A stretch of DNA of 64,000 nt, taken from positions 45,194,511 through 45,258,510 of the forward strand of contig OX381718.1 of NCBI GenBank assembly GCA_947462335.1, read 5' to 3'. The translations under genes and the position numbers were made by a program. Position 1 is the first letter of the stretch. The number at the start of each line of letters is the position of its first letter. Origin of the DNA: Harmothoe impar (Eukaryota; Annelida; Polychaeta; Phyllodocida; Polynoidae). The notes under the pieces are model-generated. The model ran no database searches. It saw only the letters and a program-made list of their open reading frames with translations, and was not told where the DNA came from. Positions 52,304 to 64,000 of the stretch are shown in pieces.

Positions 52304-54246
52304 TATATGGAAAGGGGAGAGAGGGGCACGTTGTGCCACTTATGCACTTTTATTTTTTTCCTGACTTTATCAAGATCATCTGAACTTTGATTTTGTATCT
52401 AGCAGTTACCTTATATCATTGCGCTATATGGCAACAGTCTATACGAAATCCTGCCGGACACCAGCTATAGCCGGCAAAAAGCCTGCCAGTTCTGCAGAAA
52501 GGCTGCTTCTGCCTGCCCAAATGTCAGGCTGTAATCCAGAGATCCTTGCCTACATGCCATTTTTTACGGCTTGTAAATCTAACCATTACTAAGGTTTCTA
52601 CAGTGTAAAACAGAAAGCTTGGATATTTTCTTTAATGTTCTTCAGTAGTTTATATATTAAAATGATGAATGTTATTGTAGCATACTGAGGAACCCTATTC
52701 ATGTAATGCTATCAGTATGAACACTTGCTTTATACTTAATTCTTAAATCTTAAAGATTGCACACCAATATCCGGGCCTGCAAAAATGAAGCTGTGCCTGC
52801 AAAAAGAAATTTCTGCAGGACCGAATGTCCTGCTGGGTGAAAAGGTTTTCGTATAGACTGTGGCAACCCATGGCAAAGCAAGTATGGTCATTTGTTGTAT
52901 TTCTTTTGATTTTTTGAAAATAAAATCGTTGAGTGGTTCAATGTGCCCCATGCCCTGGGCAGGTTGACCCACCAACTGAGGCACTTTGTGCCACATATAT
53001 TGAATGGTTCAAACAATCAGCAATATGGATTCATTATTGAAAGTTAAGGTGGAAATACTTGCTATTGTTACTTTTGCATAGGATTGAATATGAAAAATAC
53101 ATATTTAATGCATACAAATCATTAAGTTATAGCTTCTAGTTTAGTCACTGGGTTAGAGTCTTACACATTTTCCTTGAGGTTAATATAAACCATCTTCAGA
53201 GGATTGCTGCTATTTGCTTGTGCCATATAAATATTTAATTATATTCTATTATGATATAACAGGGTGTTCTGCTTCTGAGAAATGATACATCTGAGAATAA
53301 ACACACTATGAATATGCTAAGAAATAATTTGTTACTACAACCAACAAAGCATGTATTCTATTGCACTTGTATAACCACAGTGTATATTGATATTGTGTTT
53401 CTTTCTGTGTAGCTTAGTTCCAATGAACTATGGGTGGTTTAACCCATAGGCCCACCTGTTGGGTTAGCCTATGGTTGACCCGGAGAGATGGAACTGAGCA
53501 ATATCATCTCAGCTATTGCCTACAAGCTGACAAGGGGACCGTAAGAAATTCTGCCCTCTGGTGAAAAGTGGTGATACTTTGTCCCTCTATGCATTGCACA
53601 GGCACGTATGTTGTAAATAATGGAACTAGTCCTTCAAGGCAGAGATTTGGGTACTTTGAGCATGGTTCAAGGTGCCCCAATTTTTGTGGTTCAATGTACC
53701 CAATGCGGACCATCATAGATAAGGTTGATTTAATTCATATTACATAACACCTTCAGGATTAAAATCAAGTTCTACACAAGCATTCAGATATATACTTTGA
53801 CCTCCATATAGATCTTAGGCCAGCAATGTTTTGTAACAACATAACAGTCCGTCCCATCACAGTCAATCTACTATCCAACATGTGGACAGTGAAACCCTAC
53901 ACCAGAGCACCTGTGGTACCCAGGAGACTGAGAAAATGAGATGTACAAGGGCCTAGTGTAGGTTACGTAACAGGTTGATGTAAGAGATGGCCGTCGTGAG
54001 GGCCTGGACTGATAAGAAAAAAAGTTTAACAATCGCAAATTTTACTTTCGATGGCTTAAATCTTTCATGTTGTCGAGCTTCTCCTCAGCATCGGAAAATG
54101 GATATGATGTTCCTGCTCTGAACTGTCTATATAAGGGGGGTAATATGGTAGGCAACCTGCTGAAAAATTCCCCAAGGAAAAGCAAAGAGAGTATGTGGTT
54201 CAATGTGCCCAGGTGGTCAATGTGCCCCTCCCTCCCCTATATAGAT
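52304..54246. mobile_element. ~1.9-kb element with GGGGAG.GAGGGGCAC ends
   Basis: The left end TATATGGAAAGGGGAGAGAG precedes GGGCACGTTG. It mirrors the right end CAATGTGCCCCTCCCTCCCC followed by TATATA. GGTTCAATGTGCCC repeats recur near 52937, 53665, 53688 and 54197. No transposase frame was found. Confidence 0.5.
52435..52860. mobile_element. CAGTCT-ended TIR element, copy 2, nested
   Basis: The left end CAGTCTATACGAAATCCTGC is followed by CGGACA. It mirrors TGTCCTGC..AAAAGGTTTTCGTATAGACTG at the right. Both flanks read TGGCAA, a candidate 6-bp target duplication. It sits inside the element at 52304-54246. Confidence 0.7.
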
Positions 54247-54910
54247 GTGAGTCCTCTGGGTTAGTACCACTTTGGGCATAGTGCTACCACGTAGCAGGGC
54301 ATAATTAGAATCAACTGCACTGAAAAACTCTGGAGAGCTCTGGAGTCCATAAGGTCGTCTTACAAGACAACCCTAGGGTCTTCTAAGTGAACAGCATAGA
54401 ATCAACTAGCTTCAACTCGTCAAATTGACAACCTGCCAGGTTACCATCCCACAAGACAACCCTAGACTTGTCAAGGTCGTCAAACTCAGATAGTTGATGC
54501 AGGCCTAGATTAGCCACAGCTGGGGCTCATCATTGCTAAGGGTGGTAGGTCTAGGGTTTCAAATGTCTGAGTCTGGTCTGGTTCCAGATGACAAGATTAT
54601 TTTATCACTTTGTTTAAATACATAACCACATATAGAAGTGATATTTAATACACTAATGCCACCAAGGGTTCACATAATGTATCACAAGTCTTTACTGAGA
54701 TCGGCTACTCTCCAGCAATGGACTGTAGGCTTGTGTGTGTATAATACCAATATAAGGTGCATGCACCTACTTGTGCCCTGGTGAAAGACACAAAAGAGGT
54801 GTCTTCATTCTACACATGTGCTCTATTTTTTAAAATGTTGTAAAAGTATGCATTCTTTACATTATCTTACTTTTCCCTAGATACTTCACATAATCCTCCC
54901 ATATTAACAT

Positions 54911-55446
54911 ATACCGTTAAAACCTCGCGTAGAAGCCGCGCTAGTACAGCGAGTCAGATCGCCAGTGCGGCTTATAGAATCAGGCCAAAGTCAGGGTGTG
55001 GCTTATACGCGAGTTTTTCCGATTTTTGATTTCAAAGATGCCTTGAAATGGCCCAAACAGCCACGGCATTACATTGTCATTACACATACTAAGCCTATGT
55101 GTATGGGGTGGGGGGGATGTGTGTGCTCGGCATTGTTATAACACCTCGGAGTGTAGCAACCGCCCCCCCCCCCCACCAGACACCTCTGGGTGTGATAAAG
55201 CTGAGAAACGTGACACTGTTGGGGACACATGGAGGTCCCACAGGCCGCCAGGAGGCCTCACGGGTCACCAGGAGGCCCCTGGTACTAAGTGTGGTTCAAA
55301 CCCTCAGGCCAAAGTAAGGGGTGCGGCTAATACAAGAGTTTTTCTCAGGTATCATTCAGAGTGCCTGTGCGGCTTATAGGGATCGGCCCAAAGTCGGGGG
55401 TGCGGCTTATACCCGAGTTAGGCTTATACGCGAGGTTTTACGGTAT
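54911..55446. mobile_element. ATACCGT-ended element with GCGGCTTATA repeats
   Basis: The left end ATACCGTTAAAACCTCGCGT mirrors ACGCGAGGTTTTACGGTAT at the right. GTGCGGCTTATA and CAAAGTCGGGGT blocks repeat inside. A fragment of the same family is at 36258-36444. Confidence 0.65.
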
Positions 55447-55673
55447 GTATTGTAATACTCAGTATTATATCAACATAGTAATTAATCAATTTGTTACCAA
55501 GGGTACACATTTCTGCTAGGTAATGCCACCTGCAGGGAGAATGGTGAATTACCCTCTAGACAAGTTTAGGGGCTGGCGTATGCCAGGTAGCTCTAGATGG
55601 GTCTCTAACTGAAGAGGTTTGCTTGCCAGCCCCTCTCCTTGTCAAATTGAAAAGGCAGTGACAGGTTTGCCGA

Positions 55674-55848
55674 CTCTGGATTTTTTCTGTGTGTTTGTGA
55701 CTCCCATTCTGCATTTCCAGATTCCCTTTGCCCATTAAGAGAGTCCAATTGAGGTTGACTCCCTGTTAAACTGAGTCAAGGGAGCTCGGCTAGACTCGGT
55801 TTTGACTCCAGAATGGACTCCCTTCCTTTTTTCTGTGCTCATGCTCGC
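55674..55848. mobile_element. GGGAGTC-rich element, copy 4 (partial)
   Basis: GACTCCC, GAGAGTCC and GACTCGGTTTTGACTCC blocks lie between TTTTTTCTGTGTGTTTGTGA and CTTCCTTTTTTCTGTG. The ends are eroded. Confidence 0.45.
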
Positions 55849-56784
55849 CAAACAGGGTTGGCTGAATTTTGAAGTTAGGGGGATCCAGCTCACAAAAGGG
55901 AGATGTGCCTTGTCGAGTGTTGGTTGAGTCAGTCTGGGTGTCTCAGGCCTATGACAATGGGAATATTTTGGAATTCTACCTTTAGATTGGTGTTCTCTGA
56001 GTGGTTTCACGCAGGTTTGTCGAGAGATCTCACGCTGTGCATCGACTGTGTATCAATTTTACCGATAGTCACTACATGTGTCAGGTCTTTCATGAATGAC
56101 CTAACTTGAACTCCAGATCTAGAGATCTATAACGATTCATATAATACAGAATAATTGAGTGAATACATTGGGTATAACTTGTAAGTTTCGGCCAAAGAAA
56201 ATGATCAAACTGAACTAATTCTGGGACATTCAGACTCTACAATTTCCTTATTTCCAAAAGTGTTAGTGTGTGTGTGTGTGTGGGGGGGGGGGGGGGTGGA
56301 AGCAAAACATACTTTTGTCCTGTTGTGCCCCGTTTTTTCCACATGCTCCAGCATGTCCATAACAGATTATGCCCACATCCTGGAACATTGGTGGTCAGTG
56401 TGCATGGCCCATGATGTACCATGATGGCATCAATTTGTTTCTGTTGTTTGACCAACGTTGGAGGTAACAGCGGTGGCCCAATGAATGTTGTGTGAAGAGT
56501 TTTTGACAGGCATATTCCTGAATGAGTTCTAAGTTCCTCCAAGGTTGTATCATATTTGGCCCAATATTACTGTACCACATGGCCAAGAGAGTGGAGGGTA
56601 TAAATACTGATTACGGTTAGAATTCAGACACCCAGTTACCAGTGATACCCAGTCGTGTTGTATCCCCACCCCATTTGTTTTTACAGTGTTTGTGACATAG
56701 TAACTATTTTAGAAAAACATTATCAAATGCAAACGCCATTGTCAACTACCATTATCCGATTAATGCAACATCTCAGTGAGTGTA

Positions 56785-56947
56785 AGGGAACATTCACAAA
56801 TTTTTTAGACCTTTTACAAGACCCACCCACTGCATGTCACCGTTTTCGGCAAATTAGTCTATAGAAATGTATGGCTCGGGTCATGTTTCACTAAACTCAA
56901 AGACCCCCCTATCCCAAGCCGGCGACGTTATTTGTGACCGTTCCCTT
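56785..56947. mobile_element. AGGGAACNTTCACAAA-ended element, copy 2
   Basis: AGGGAACATTCACAAA at the left mirrors TTTGTGACCGTTCCCTT at the right. The interior is shared with copy 3 (TATAGAAATGTATGGC versus TATGGAAACGTATGGC, and ACTCAAAGA.CCCCC). Confidence 0.6.
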
Positions 56948-57474
56948 ATGTTGCCATCCTTCTGGCTACCACTATGTATACACAGGATAAATGTCATGAT
57001 GGTGGTTTAATAACATGGAAGAGGTGCTCAACATTTTTCGCTTCCTCTCAAACTATACTGGGGGAAGGAGGGATAAATCTACTTTTCTTCGGGGACAGGC
57101 TCAAATTATGCATTTGAGTAATAAAAAAACGGGGAATTACAAAAAAATAATTTCGAATCCCCGTGACCCCCCCCCCCGCATTTGCTTCCATACAACCAAG
57201 TCCCTACTAGTATACTGCCATAACACATGCACATGAGACCTATCCAGACAGTTTGAGCCCTTCTGGAGCGCCCCCTGTTTCTGTTAACTACCCCCTATGA
57301 CCCCTCCCCCAGCGATTTAACATCCCCCTCTAACTATATTATATTGTTTTCACATTCCCCCTCCCCCTGGAACAGTTTGTTATCATAATGTGAGTGTCTG
57401 CTAGGTTTGTTATTGTATGCTTTGTTGAGTTTTATAAACTGGAGTTATCGTCACCGGTAGCATTCATAGATAAT

Positions 57475-57646
57475 CGGAACGTTCACAAAATGACGTCAAC
57501 TACTTTGACTTTTTTCAAGACGCCCAATTATTGGGCATATTGACCTATGGAAACGTATGGCCAGGTCCTTTTTCTTCACTATACTCAAAGATCCCCACCC
57601 CCTATGCACATCCCCATGTCGGTGACGTCATTTGTGAATGGTCCCT
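57475..57646. mobile_element. AGGGAACNTTCACAAA-ended element, copy 3
   Basis: GGAACGTTCACAAAATGACG (then TCA) at the left mirrors TGACGTCATTTGTGAATGGT (then CCCT) at the right. Both termini contain the palindrome TGACGTCA. Confidence 0.65.
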
Positions 57647-57649
57647 CTG

Positions 57650-60020
57650 CTGCCAGGCCTACTCTGCTGCAATAGTATGTTAATGAACGGTGCCTCGTTG
57701 TAAATATGAGTACAGTAGGTCAACTCAAACTCACCCACGTCACGTTGAATGTTCATAAAGAAGGAAAATTTCTCTCTTTCCCTTTCTCTATTAACTCTGT
57801 CAAAATAAATGTTCAGTTTTATCCCACTTAAGTTAATAGATGGCAGCCTGGCTAACTAGTGGGAAGACACCACTTTTAGTCTCTTCTTCATATGCGTCTA
57901 AATCAGTGGTATACCTGCACCCACAAAATTGTTATCATTTTAAGCGATTATAATAGCACCGTATTTTATGTTTCTAAAGGGATTGCGTTTTGAGACAATT
58001 TGATATGATATTATGACTCACCCCCCCCCCCCCCCACCTTTTTTAATATTTGAATAATTTTGTATCATTTTTTTTCGGGGGGGGGGTGGGGGGAGGGTTG
58101 GTGGTACCCTGTTTTGTGCCGGTAATTATCGAACACCATATTATGGTTGGACCATTAATGTAATAAAGGCTACACTTGTACCGCCCTTATAATTATTATA
58201 TCTTGGACCATGTTGCTGGTGCATCTGTGCCACTGGTCTGCCCTCTGGTGTAGAAACGCCGAATCATGGACAAGGCGTCTCCAGCAGGGGAGTGATGATC
58301 AGACAACTTCTCTGTGGGATTCACATCATCAGATGAGGCGTCCACTTTCGAATCACTGTCTTAGGCTTGACCCAAGACTAGTAAGTTGCATTGACCATAA
58401 TCAATATGAGAGGTATTTAGACGATCAACTTGTTGCGCCATCCCTCGTACAAGTAACATGGGGTTGTTGCACCATCAATTTGACTTGATATTGTCCCCGC
58501 AGGCTAAACTGTTATTTTATTGGTTAAGAATTAATGGATCTTTAAAGGTGGAGAAAATGTAAGTCATTTCTATACCACTGCACTGCTAGCATTATTAGTT
58601 TTAATCTGATACCAAATATGGCCAATTTTGTCCATTTTTATGAAGTTCTTCAGCAAAATTTGGCAAAAAAAGTTTCCCCCCAAAACCTGATTTTTATGAT
58701 GCGTGCGGTGATGAGAAACCATTTTATTTTTTGGAGTGGCTTAAACAATATGATTTATTCAGCGTAAAATATTCCTTTTTGTGTGTATAGAATTACTGTA
58801 TGACGTCTATGTACTAAAAGTTGTGAACACTGGTGAATGCGGGTAGATACATTAGGTACATTAGGAATAGGGAATTCATTGTATAAATAGGTAAAGCTAA
58901 TGTCATACATCTATATACAATAGTTTATTATAATGTCATTATCGACAGATATCAGGTGATCTCTCCCCCCCCCCCTGGAATCCCCCCATCGGAATTCTCA
59001 CCCCTCGGAATCCCCCCCCCCCCTCTGGAAATTTCCCATCCGGAATTCTCCCTCCTTCTATCATAGGATTAAGGTAATCAGGTTTGCTGGTAGAAAAGAA
59101 GGGGATATGAGGGTGAAACAAGAAAAAAAGGGTGCGGGGACAGAGCTCCAGCTACATTCATTAATAGACCACTCTATTATCCAAAAATAATGACGTGGGA
59201 ACCTGTAATAAAGTATCTAACTAGTAAGGCCAGGGAGAAAAAAAATCGGTGTGGGAGAATTCCAAAGGAGGGGGAGGGGATTTCTGGGAGGGGGGGGGGG
59301 TACAGTTCCACAGGGGGGGGGGGGGGGCTTAGAACCCTATTGACACACACACTTTTCATATGTATTATGCGTATCTTTTACGTCTGACTACATTTATTTT
59401 GTTTCACTTCGGTATACTCTCTTACAAGTGGTGCTCCATGATACATAACGTAACAGTTTATCATCATTTATATTTACATCGATTACATGAATTTGAGGTC
59501 AATTGAGAACAATCCTATCGCTCTCTTTCTATATATCTATAGAGAGAAACATATTTTGATGGAATGCATGATCTACATCTACATGTATTATGGTTGAATG
59601 GAGTAAATATCGCAAATCTTACAAAATACAAAAAAAATGTGTGGTAAATGGATTTTGACGACAGTATAATTATATTGGACAGAAGAAAGCACCGGATTAC
59701 ATTTATTTGGTATTACTAGTCAAGGATAGGTTCTGCCCAATCGTCTTCGACATGTTTTCATAACTGTTAGAAATCTGTCCATCAATTAACATAGGTGTGT
59801 TCAGAAACTGTATATCTATGGTCACATTATGCAGTGTGATGTCATCAAAAATATGATTGTTATCAATCAATATCAACATGAAAAATACGATACATGAAAA
59901 ATAAACGATTGATCTAAATAAAGAATTAATATTTCTTGACTTGTTGAGATCGTATCATATTTCAATATGACACGATCTGACTACCAGCAGTGAAGATTGG
60001 ATCAATTCCAGAGGACCTCT
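57650..60020. other. Intergenic stretch downstream of the receptor gene
   Basis: Poly-C/poly-G runs (58021, 58078, 58964, 59292, 59316) dominate. An open frame on the minus strand at 58210-58390 has no start, good splice sites or recognisable domain. Confidence 0.45.
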
Positions 60021-60023
60021 GTC

Positions 60024-60510
60024 TACCGTATTTCCCCATTTACAAGACCGGGCTTATACTGATATCAAACGGGGAATTGACCCGGCTTATAAATGGGGAT
60101 GGCTCATATTCGAGGCAGGCTTACATTTTGTTTTCATCTCCTTAACGTCTTTTATTCAATGACCCACTCGACAGTCTGTCTAAAATTCTTGTAAATACTC
60201 AATAATTTACATTTTTCTTGATATTTCTAATGATATCATTATGAATCTAAACGTTGTCTTTCTCTAAAGTGTCTCCAGATTAAGGGCTTGTACATTGGCT
60301 TCATTTACACGTAGGAATTGTAAAGATATTCTGATTAGAAGTAAAGTTTTTCCCTCCTGAAGAAATCGTATTGGAGTTGCTTTCATTGACCATGCTTATA
60401 TTTGGGCTCCGGCTTATATAAGACCTAGTGCCACTTTTGACCTGGTTTATGTCTTAAACGGGGCAGGCTGGTATTCGGGGCCCGGCTTATACAAATGGGA
60501 AAATACGGTA
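60024..60510. mobile_element. TACCGTATTTCCCCATTT-ended TIR element
   Basis: TACCGTATTTCCCCATTTAC at the left mirrors AAATGGGAAAATACGGTA at the right. CGGCTTATA and GGGGCAGGCT blocks occur inside. It lies just downstream of the receptor gene. Confidence 0.65.
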
Positions 60511-60841
60511 TATATCACTATATAATAGTCATCACAATTGTAATATAATATTGCACATATTTACATCAGATAAACAGTAAAAAAAAAACACAGAAAAATA
60601 GCATGTGACAAGGACCCCAGCGTATCACTGTCCTAGTAATGTTTTGTCCCTCCCCACTTCAAGTAGTCCAAATCTCCCCCTCCCCTTTTAAAAAACAAAA
60701 CAAAACACAACTTCTTAACCACATTCAGCAATGAATGTTGAGTTCTTGTAAAAGTTTTTGTATCGATTTTTGATCGATTTTTGATTAGATATAATATTAT
60801 CCCGTACCATGATGGTGAAGCAGTGGATTTTATTGATGTTA

Positions 60842-63770
60842 TTACGCATTGACATAAATCTGCGGATCACCATTAACATACAGTTCATCATCCTCTGCAG
60901 TGTCCCTAGCAAACTGGAAACTGGTGAGCCTCCCTTCACTACCCGTCATAGGCAGATAGCCAGGCGGTGAGAGCCGATGCTGCATCATCTTCTGCATATC
61001 TGGAGCGGAGGGCGATCTGGAGCCCTTGGTAAAAGGCACATTGCCATAAACATGGTCACTTGTGACCTTCGGGCTACGAGGACTACCTATTTTGGGCGAT
61101 GAAGGGAAGTTTACCCCGCGAGCCATGTTTCGCTCTTCGTAGACTGGCGAGTAGATGTCCTGGCCGGGGCTTGGTACGGCTGGAGCTCGCCCCCTCTGTC
61201 GGCTGTGAGTCTGTTGAGCATCAGCCTGATGTTTAGGAGAAGTAGCCTTTGCCTTAGCCTCTTTCTGTAAAGAAAATTAAGTTTGAACATGTTTATTAAC
61301 GTGAAATTGTGTGGTATTTTGTTAAATATAAACATAATGAATAATGTATATTGTTTTTGACCAGGCTTGAGGTGCACATCTAATCCGCTACTCAGAATAA
61401 TATGTAATCCACATACATACAAGAGGCTCTGGCATGTCTAAATCTTGGGTCTTACTCCCATGTGCAGGGAGCACCACTGCCAACTCTATAGCTCAGACAC
61501 TGTGCATCACACTGGCACACTGCCACTACCCGTGAGGAAGCTATAAATAGAACTGCAGGGCCGTGTGGATGGCAGTCACCACCCCAGCAGCAGTGAGAAG
61601 CAGACGACTTACCCACCCACCATCCCAGATTCAACAATAGATACATCACAACGCGAGGATTATTCTACATATTATTTTAACATGAGCTCTTATTGAAGCT
61701 GTATTGTGGCAATAATAAAATTTTAAAAGCTAATCCTCTTCACCTTATTCCTGGCATAATTATTGCCGAATAGAACATCTGCAAATTATATAATATTTAG
61801 AGATAGATTGCTTGAAATTTTCACATTTGAGTTTTCCCTTTCTGAAAAACAATTTCATGAGGAACATGTATGAGGTCACTACCCTAAAGCACCAGGCACA
61901 TTTCTGAAATTCCAATATCGACCGCCATCGACCTGTCCTTTGAGACACTTAAAATTTAGCCACCTATACCAAACTTTAGCTTATGACATGCAGAAAAGAT
62001 ATAGGTCTGATCCCAAAACGCCAGCCTAGATTTTGCACAATGGTTTTGTAAAATGAGGCCTAAGCAGAATATGATAGGGCTGTTTCACCTCCATAGACCT
62101 ACACTGTGTATATGGCGTAGATGCCATAGTAATTATCTGTCGCTGGTGCCTTAGAGTATTACTGTCCTTGGCTTATGAATCGTATACAGCGACTCACTTG
62201 TACCATATCCAGTACATAGCTGTGTATATAAACAGTTCATATATTTAACGACAGAGGGCAGCACTGTACCACTATCTGACTATCGGACCACACAGTATTA
62301 TATTGATGTTGATACTTAGGCTTGGTTTAGCATTATGGTTGCCAATTTCGGTTTTACCATTTGAATATATATAAAATGTGATGAATCTCACCATTGGTTT
62401 AGCATAAGGAACCCCAGGGTAGTCATACTCATCAGCATCACTGCCAGACTCATTACTGTTATCATCACCATCATCATCGTTATTATCATCATCATCCATC
62501 GGAGGACTTGGGTGGTTAGAGCTTCTCGGAGACACACTCATATCATGCGGTACATTGACATAAATCGAGTCAGTTCGAGCCACTTCCTCAGGATCGGAGC
62601 TCTTCTGGACTTCGTTGAAAGTGAACCTTTGTCGTGCAGGGGGTGTTTTGGCTGGTAGACGAGGGGAATGTTGGCCTTCCTTGGGTACATTAACATAGAT
62701 GGTGTCAGTGGTGGGGGGTGTATTGACATTACTGGTGCTGGTACTGCAGGGGAGATCTTCATTTGGGAGCACGATCAGGTAAGTATCCTCTTCAGGCTGC
62801 TCGCCGGCCTCTTTCCCCTCCTCCACACTCTGAAAGTAAGAAGATTATCCCTGAGTTAATTTGAAAGTTAGAATATTATCCCTGAGTTATTCTGAAAGTT
62901 GGAAGTTATCCCTGAGTTATTCTGAAAGTTAGAATATTATCCCTGAGTGATGATATTATCTCTTTAAAATTTTAATACAAAGCATATCACCAGCTAGATT
63001 TTTGGGGGGGGGGGTTTGGATGTATAACTTTATTTATGGTAAACGTGTCAAATTAACAAAGAGTTTAGTGTATATACTGTAATTGTAATATCTCCCTGGG
63101 GAAATTCTTTAGCCACCCCAAATGGAGCTTCACATAACTGAATAGAACGTTAATCGCCATGATGCCTGAATGCAGCTATGGCGATTAACTCACCAGTGCT
63201 GCACTGGGCATTTACTAAAGGCTGCCTTGGTCATAATGAAAAATTTCCGTAATTAACTTTACCAGCTTGTACCAGTGGAACACAACCCCATATACATAAG
63301 GGAGTGGTCATTTTTTAACAACAGCTAGGAGGGGGTCGGTGGATTTTCACGCAAGTGGGTCGAAATCTTTTTAGACCCCCCCCCTATAGCTATAGTAGCG
63401 CGCTGGCCTTTTCACTAAAAAGGGGTTTCCCCCCTCAAGAAGGGTCCAAATTTTCTTGGTCCCACCCTTTCAAGGGGTCCACATTTTGTTGGTCCCCCCA
63501 AAATCCATCCCCCCCGTTGTTTAAAATGACCACTCCTTAACATACATGCCTACTTACCTGTCTTGGGGTACATTTGATGGGCTTCACATTCTTAGATATC
63601 TTGAGCTTCCGCTTTCGGCGTTTTACACAAGCACAGATGAGGATGGTGACCACTATTAGAACCACAAGTCCAGCTACCCCAGCAATGATTGCTATGGTCA
63701 ATATGGACCATTTCTTCTCGCACTCCCCATCTTCACAGTCAGATGCAGTCGTCGTCGGAGGCAGAGGAGG
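60842..63770 (-). CDS. Single-pass membrane receptor/adaptor with five cytoplasmic YxN motifs (3' part only)
   Basis: Three exons, 63770-63558, 62829-62392 and 61264-60842, are all phase 0 with GT-AG borders and give 357 C-terminal residues. Residues 1-20 are a Pro/Thr stalk with two Cys. Residues about 21-46 (WSILTIAIIAGVAGLVVLIV and following) are a membrane helix, followed by a basic stop-transfer (KRRKRKLK). This predicts a type I topology with a 311-residue cytoplasmic tail. The tail has TIYVNVP (Tyr 116), SIYVNVP (161), VYGNVP (290), LYVNG (346) and IYVNA (354). It also has YLPM (Tyr 320, PI3K-SH2 type YxxM), QDIYSPVYEE, PxxP stretches and an Asp/Asn-rich run. Y-x-N is the known Grb2 SH2 ligand; YVNV is the Shc1 site. 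The ectodomain is encoded beyond the right edge, so ligand and family are unknown. Alternatives include a scavenger-type, Ig/FN3 or EGF receptor, or a LAT-like adaptor. Confidence 0.8.
63140..63235. repeat. TTAACCCTTTAAGG family, degenerate fragment
   Basis: CATGATGCCTGAATGCAGCT and GATTAACTCACCAGTGCTGC remain; both ends are lost. Confidence 0.4.
63297..63539. mobile_element. AGGGAGTGGTCATTTTTTAA-ended element in receptor intron
   Basis: The left end TAAGGGAGTGGTCATTTTTT mirrors the right end AAAATGACCACTCCTTA. The same TGGTC and GTCGAAAT interior blocks are present as at 17771. It ends 19 bp from the donor side of the transmembrane exon. Confidence 0.7.
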
Positions 63771-64000
63771 CTGGGGAAAAACAAAATTGGGTTTTTATTA
63801 TTGTACAATATTTGAGCATAAAAGGAAAATAGATAACATGTACTCAGATCGCCCTCATACCGAGACTCCATTAACGCCCTCTCAGGAAGTCAAACCCGCA
63901 TCTTTCCCTTCCTACACCCTGCCTGGTGCCCAATCACCTTATGGATTAGCAGGGGGACCAGCATAATTCAAACCCCTTGAAGGGGATACTTAAAAAGCAG

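Noticed and set aside
58210..58390. Minus-strand frame reading KVDASSDDVNPTEKLSDHHS
   Set aside because: The composition looks protein-like, but the acceptor is weak, a stop lies just upstream and no partner exon is visible; it cannot be tied to the receptor gene.

Overview
This is animal (bilaterian, not vertebrate-like) nuclear DNA. It is AT-rich and intron-containing, with GT-AG splice sites, a eukaryotic tRNA-Arg gene, microsatellites and many short inverted-repeat transposons. It looks like a marine invertebrate genome, but I cannot name the species. Only four protein-coding loci can be supported; most of the other open frames are repeats or chance.

The central feature is a cluster of three odd-skipped-related (Odd/Osr/Bowl) C2H2 zinc-finger genes. 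Paralog A (+, 292-2962) lacks its 5' exons because the window starts inside it. Paralog B (-, 8661-4901) and paralog C (-, 42868-32180) have complete coding frames. All three share a 156-bp exon for fingers 1-2, a 100-bp exon for finger 3 and a terminal exon for fingers 4-5, so they arose by tandem duplication. B is the conserved copy. A and C have diverged in fingers 4-5, and C carries a hexapeptide minisatellite between fingers 4 and 5. A and B converge tail to tail, with poly(A) signals about 30 bp apart near 4.47 kb. B and C each appear to have an upstream non-coding first exon, and these share a 13-bp motif.

The right edge (63770-60842, - strand) holds the 3' part of a single-pass membrane receptor or adaptor. 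Its 311-residue cytoplasmic tail has five Y-x-N motifs of the Grb2-SH2 type.

The rest is repeat-rich intergenic and intronic DNA. A transposon family with 16-bp inverted termini GTGCCTCTACATGGGT has three copies with intact 6-bp target duplications. One of them carries a 560-bp palindrome. At least fifteen copies or fragments of a TTAACCCTTTAAGG-ended family are scattered throughout. Foldback elements lie at 13.5-15.3 kb and 30.3-31.1 kb, with further TIR families elsewhere, some nested. A satellite of about 145-bp units at 24.4-26.7 kb carries 13 perfect RFX X-box palindromes. A tRNA-Arg(UCG) gene lies at 20.0 kb.
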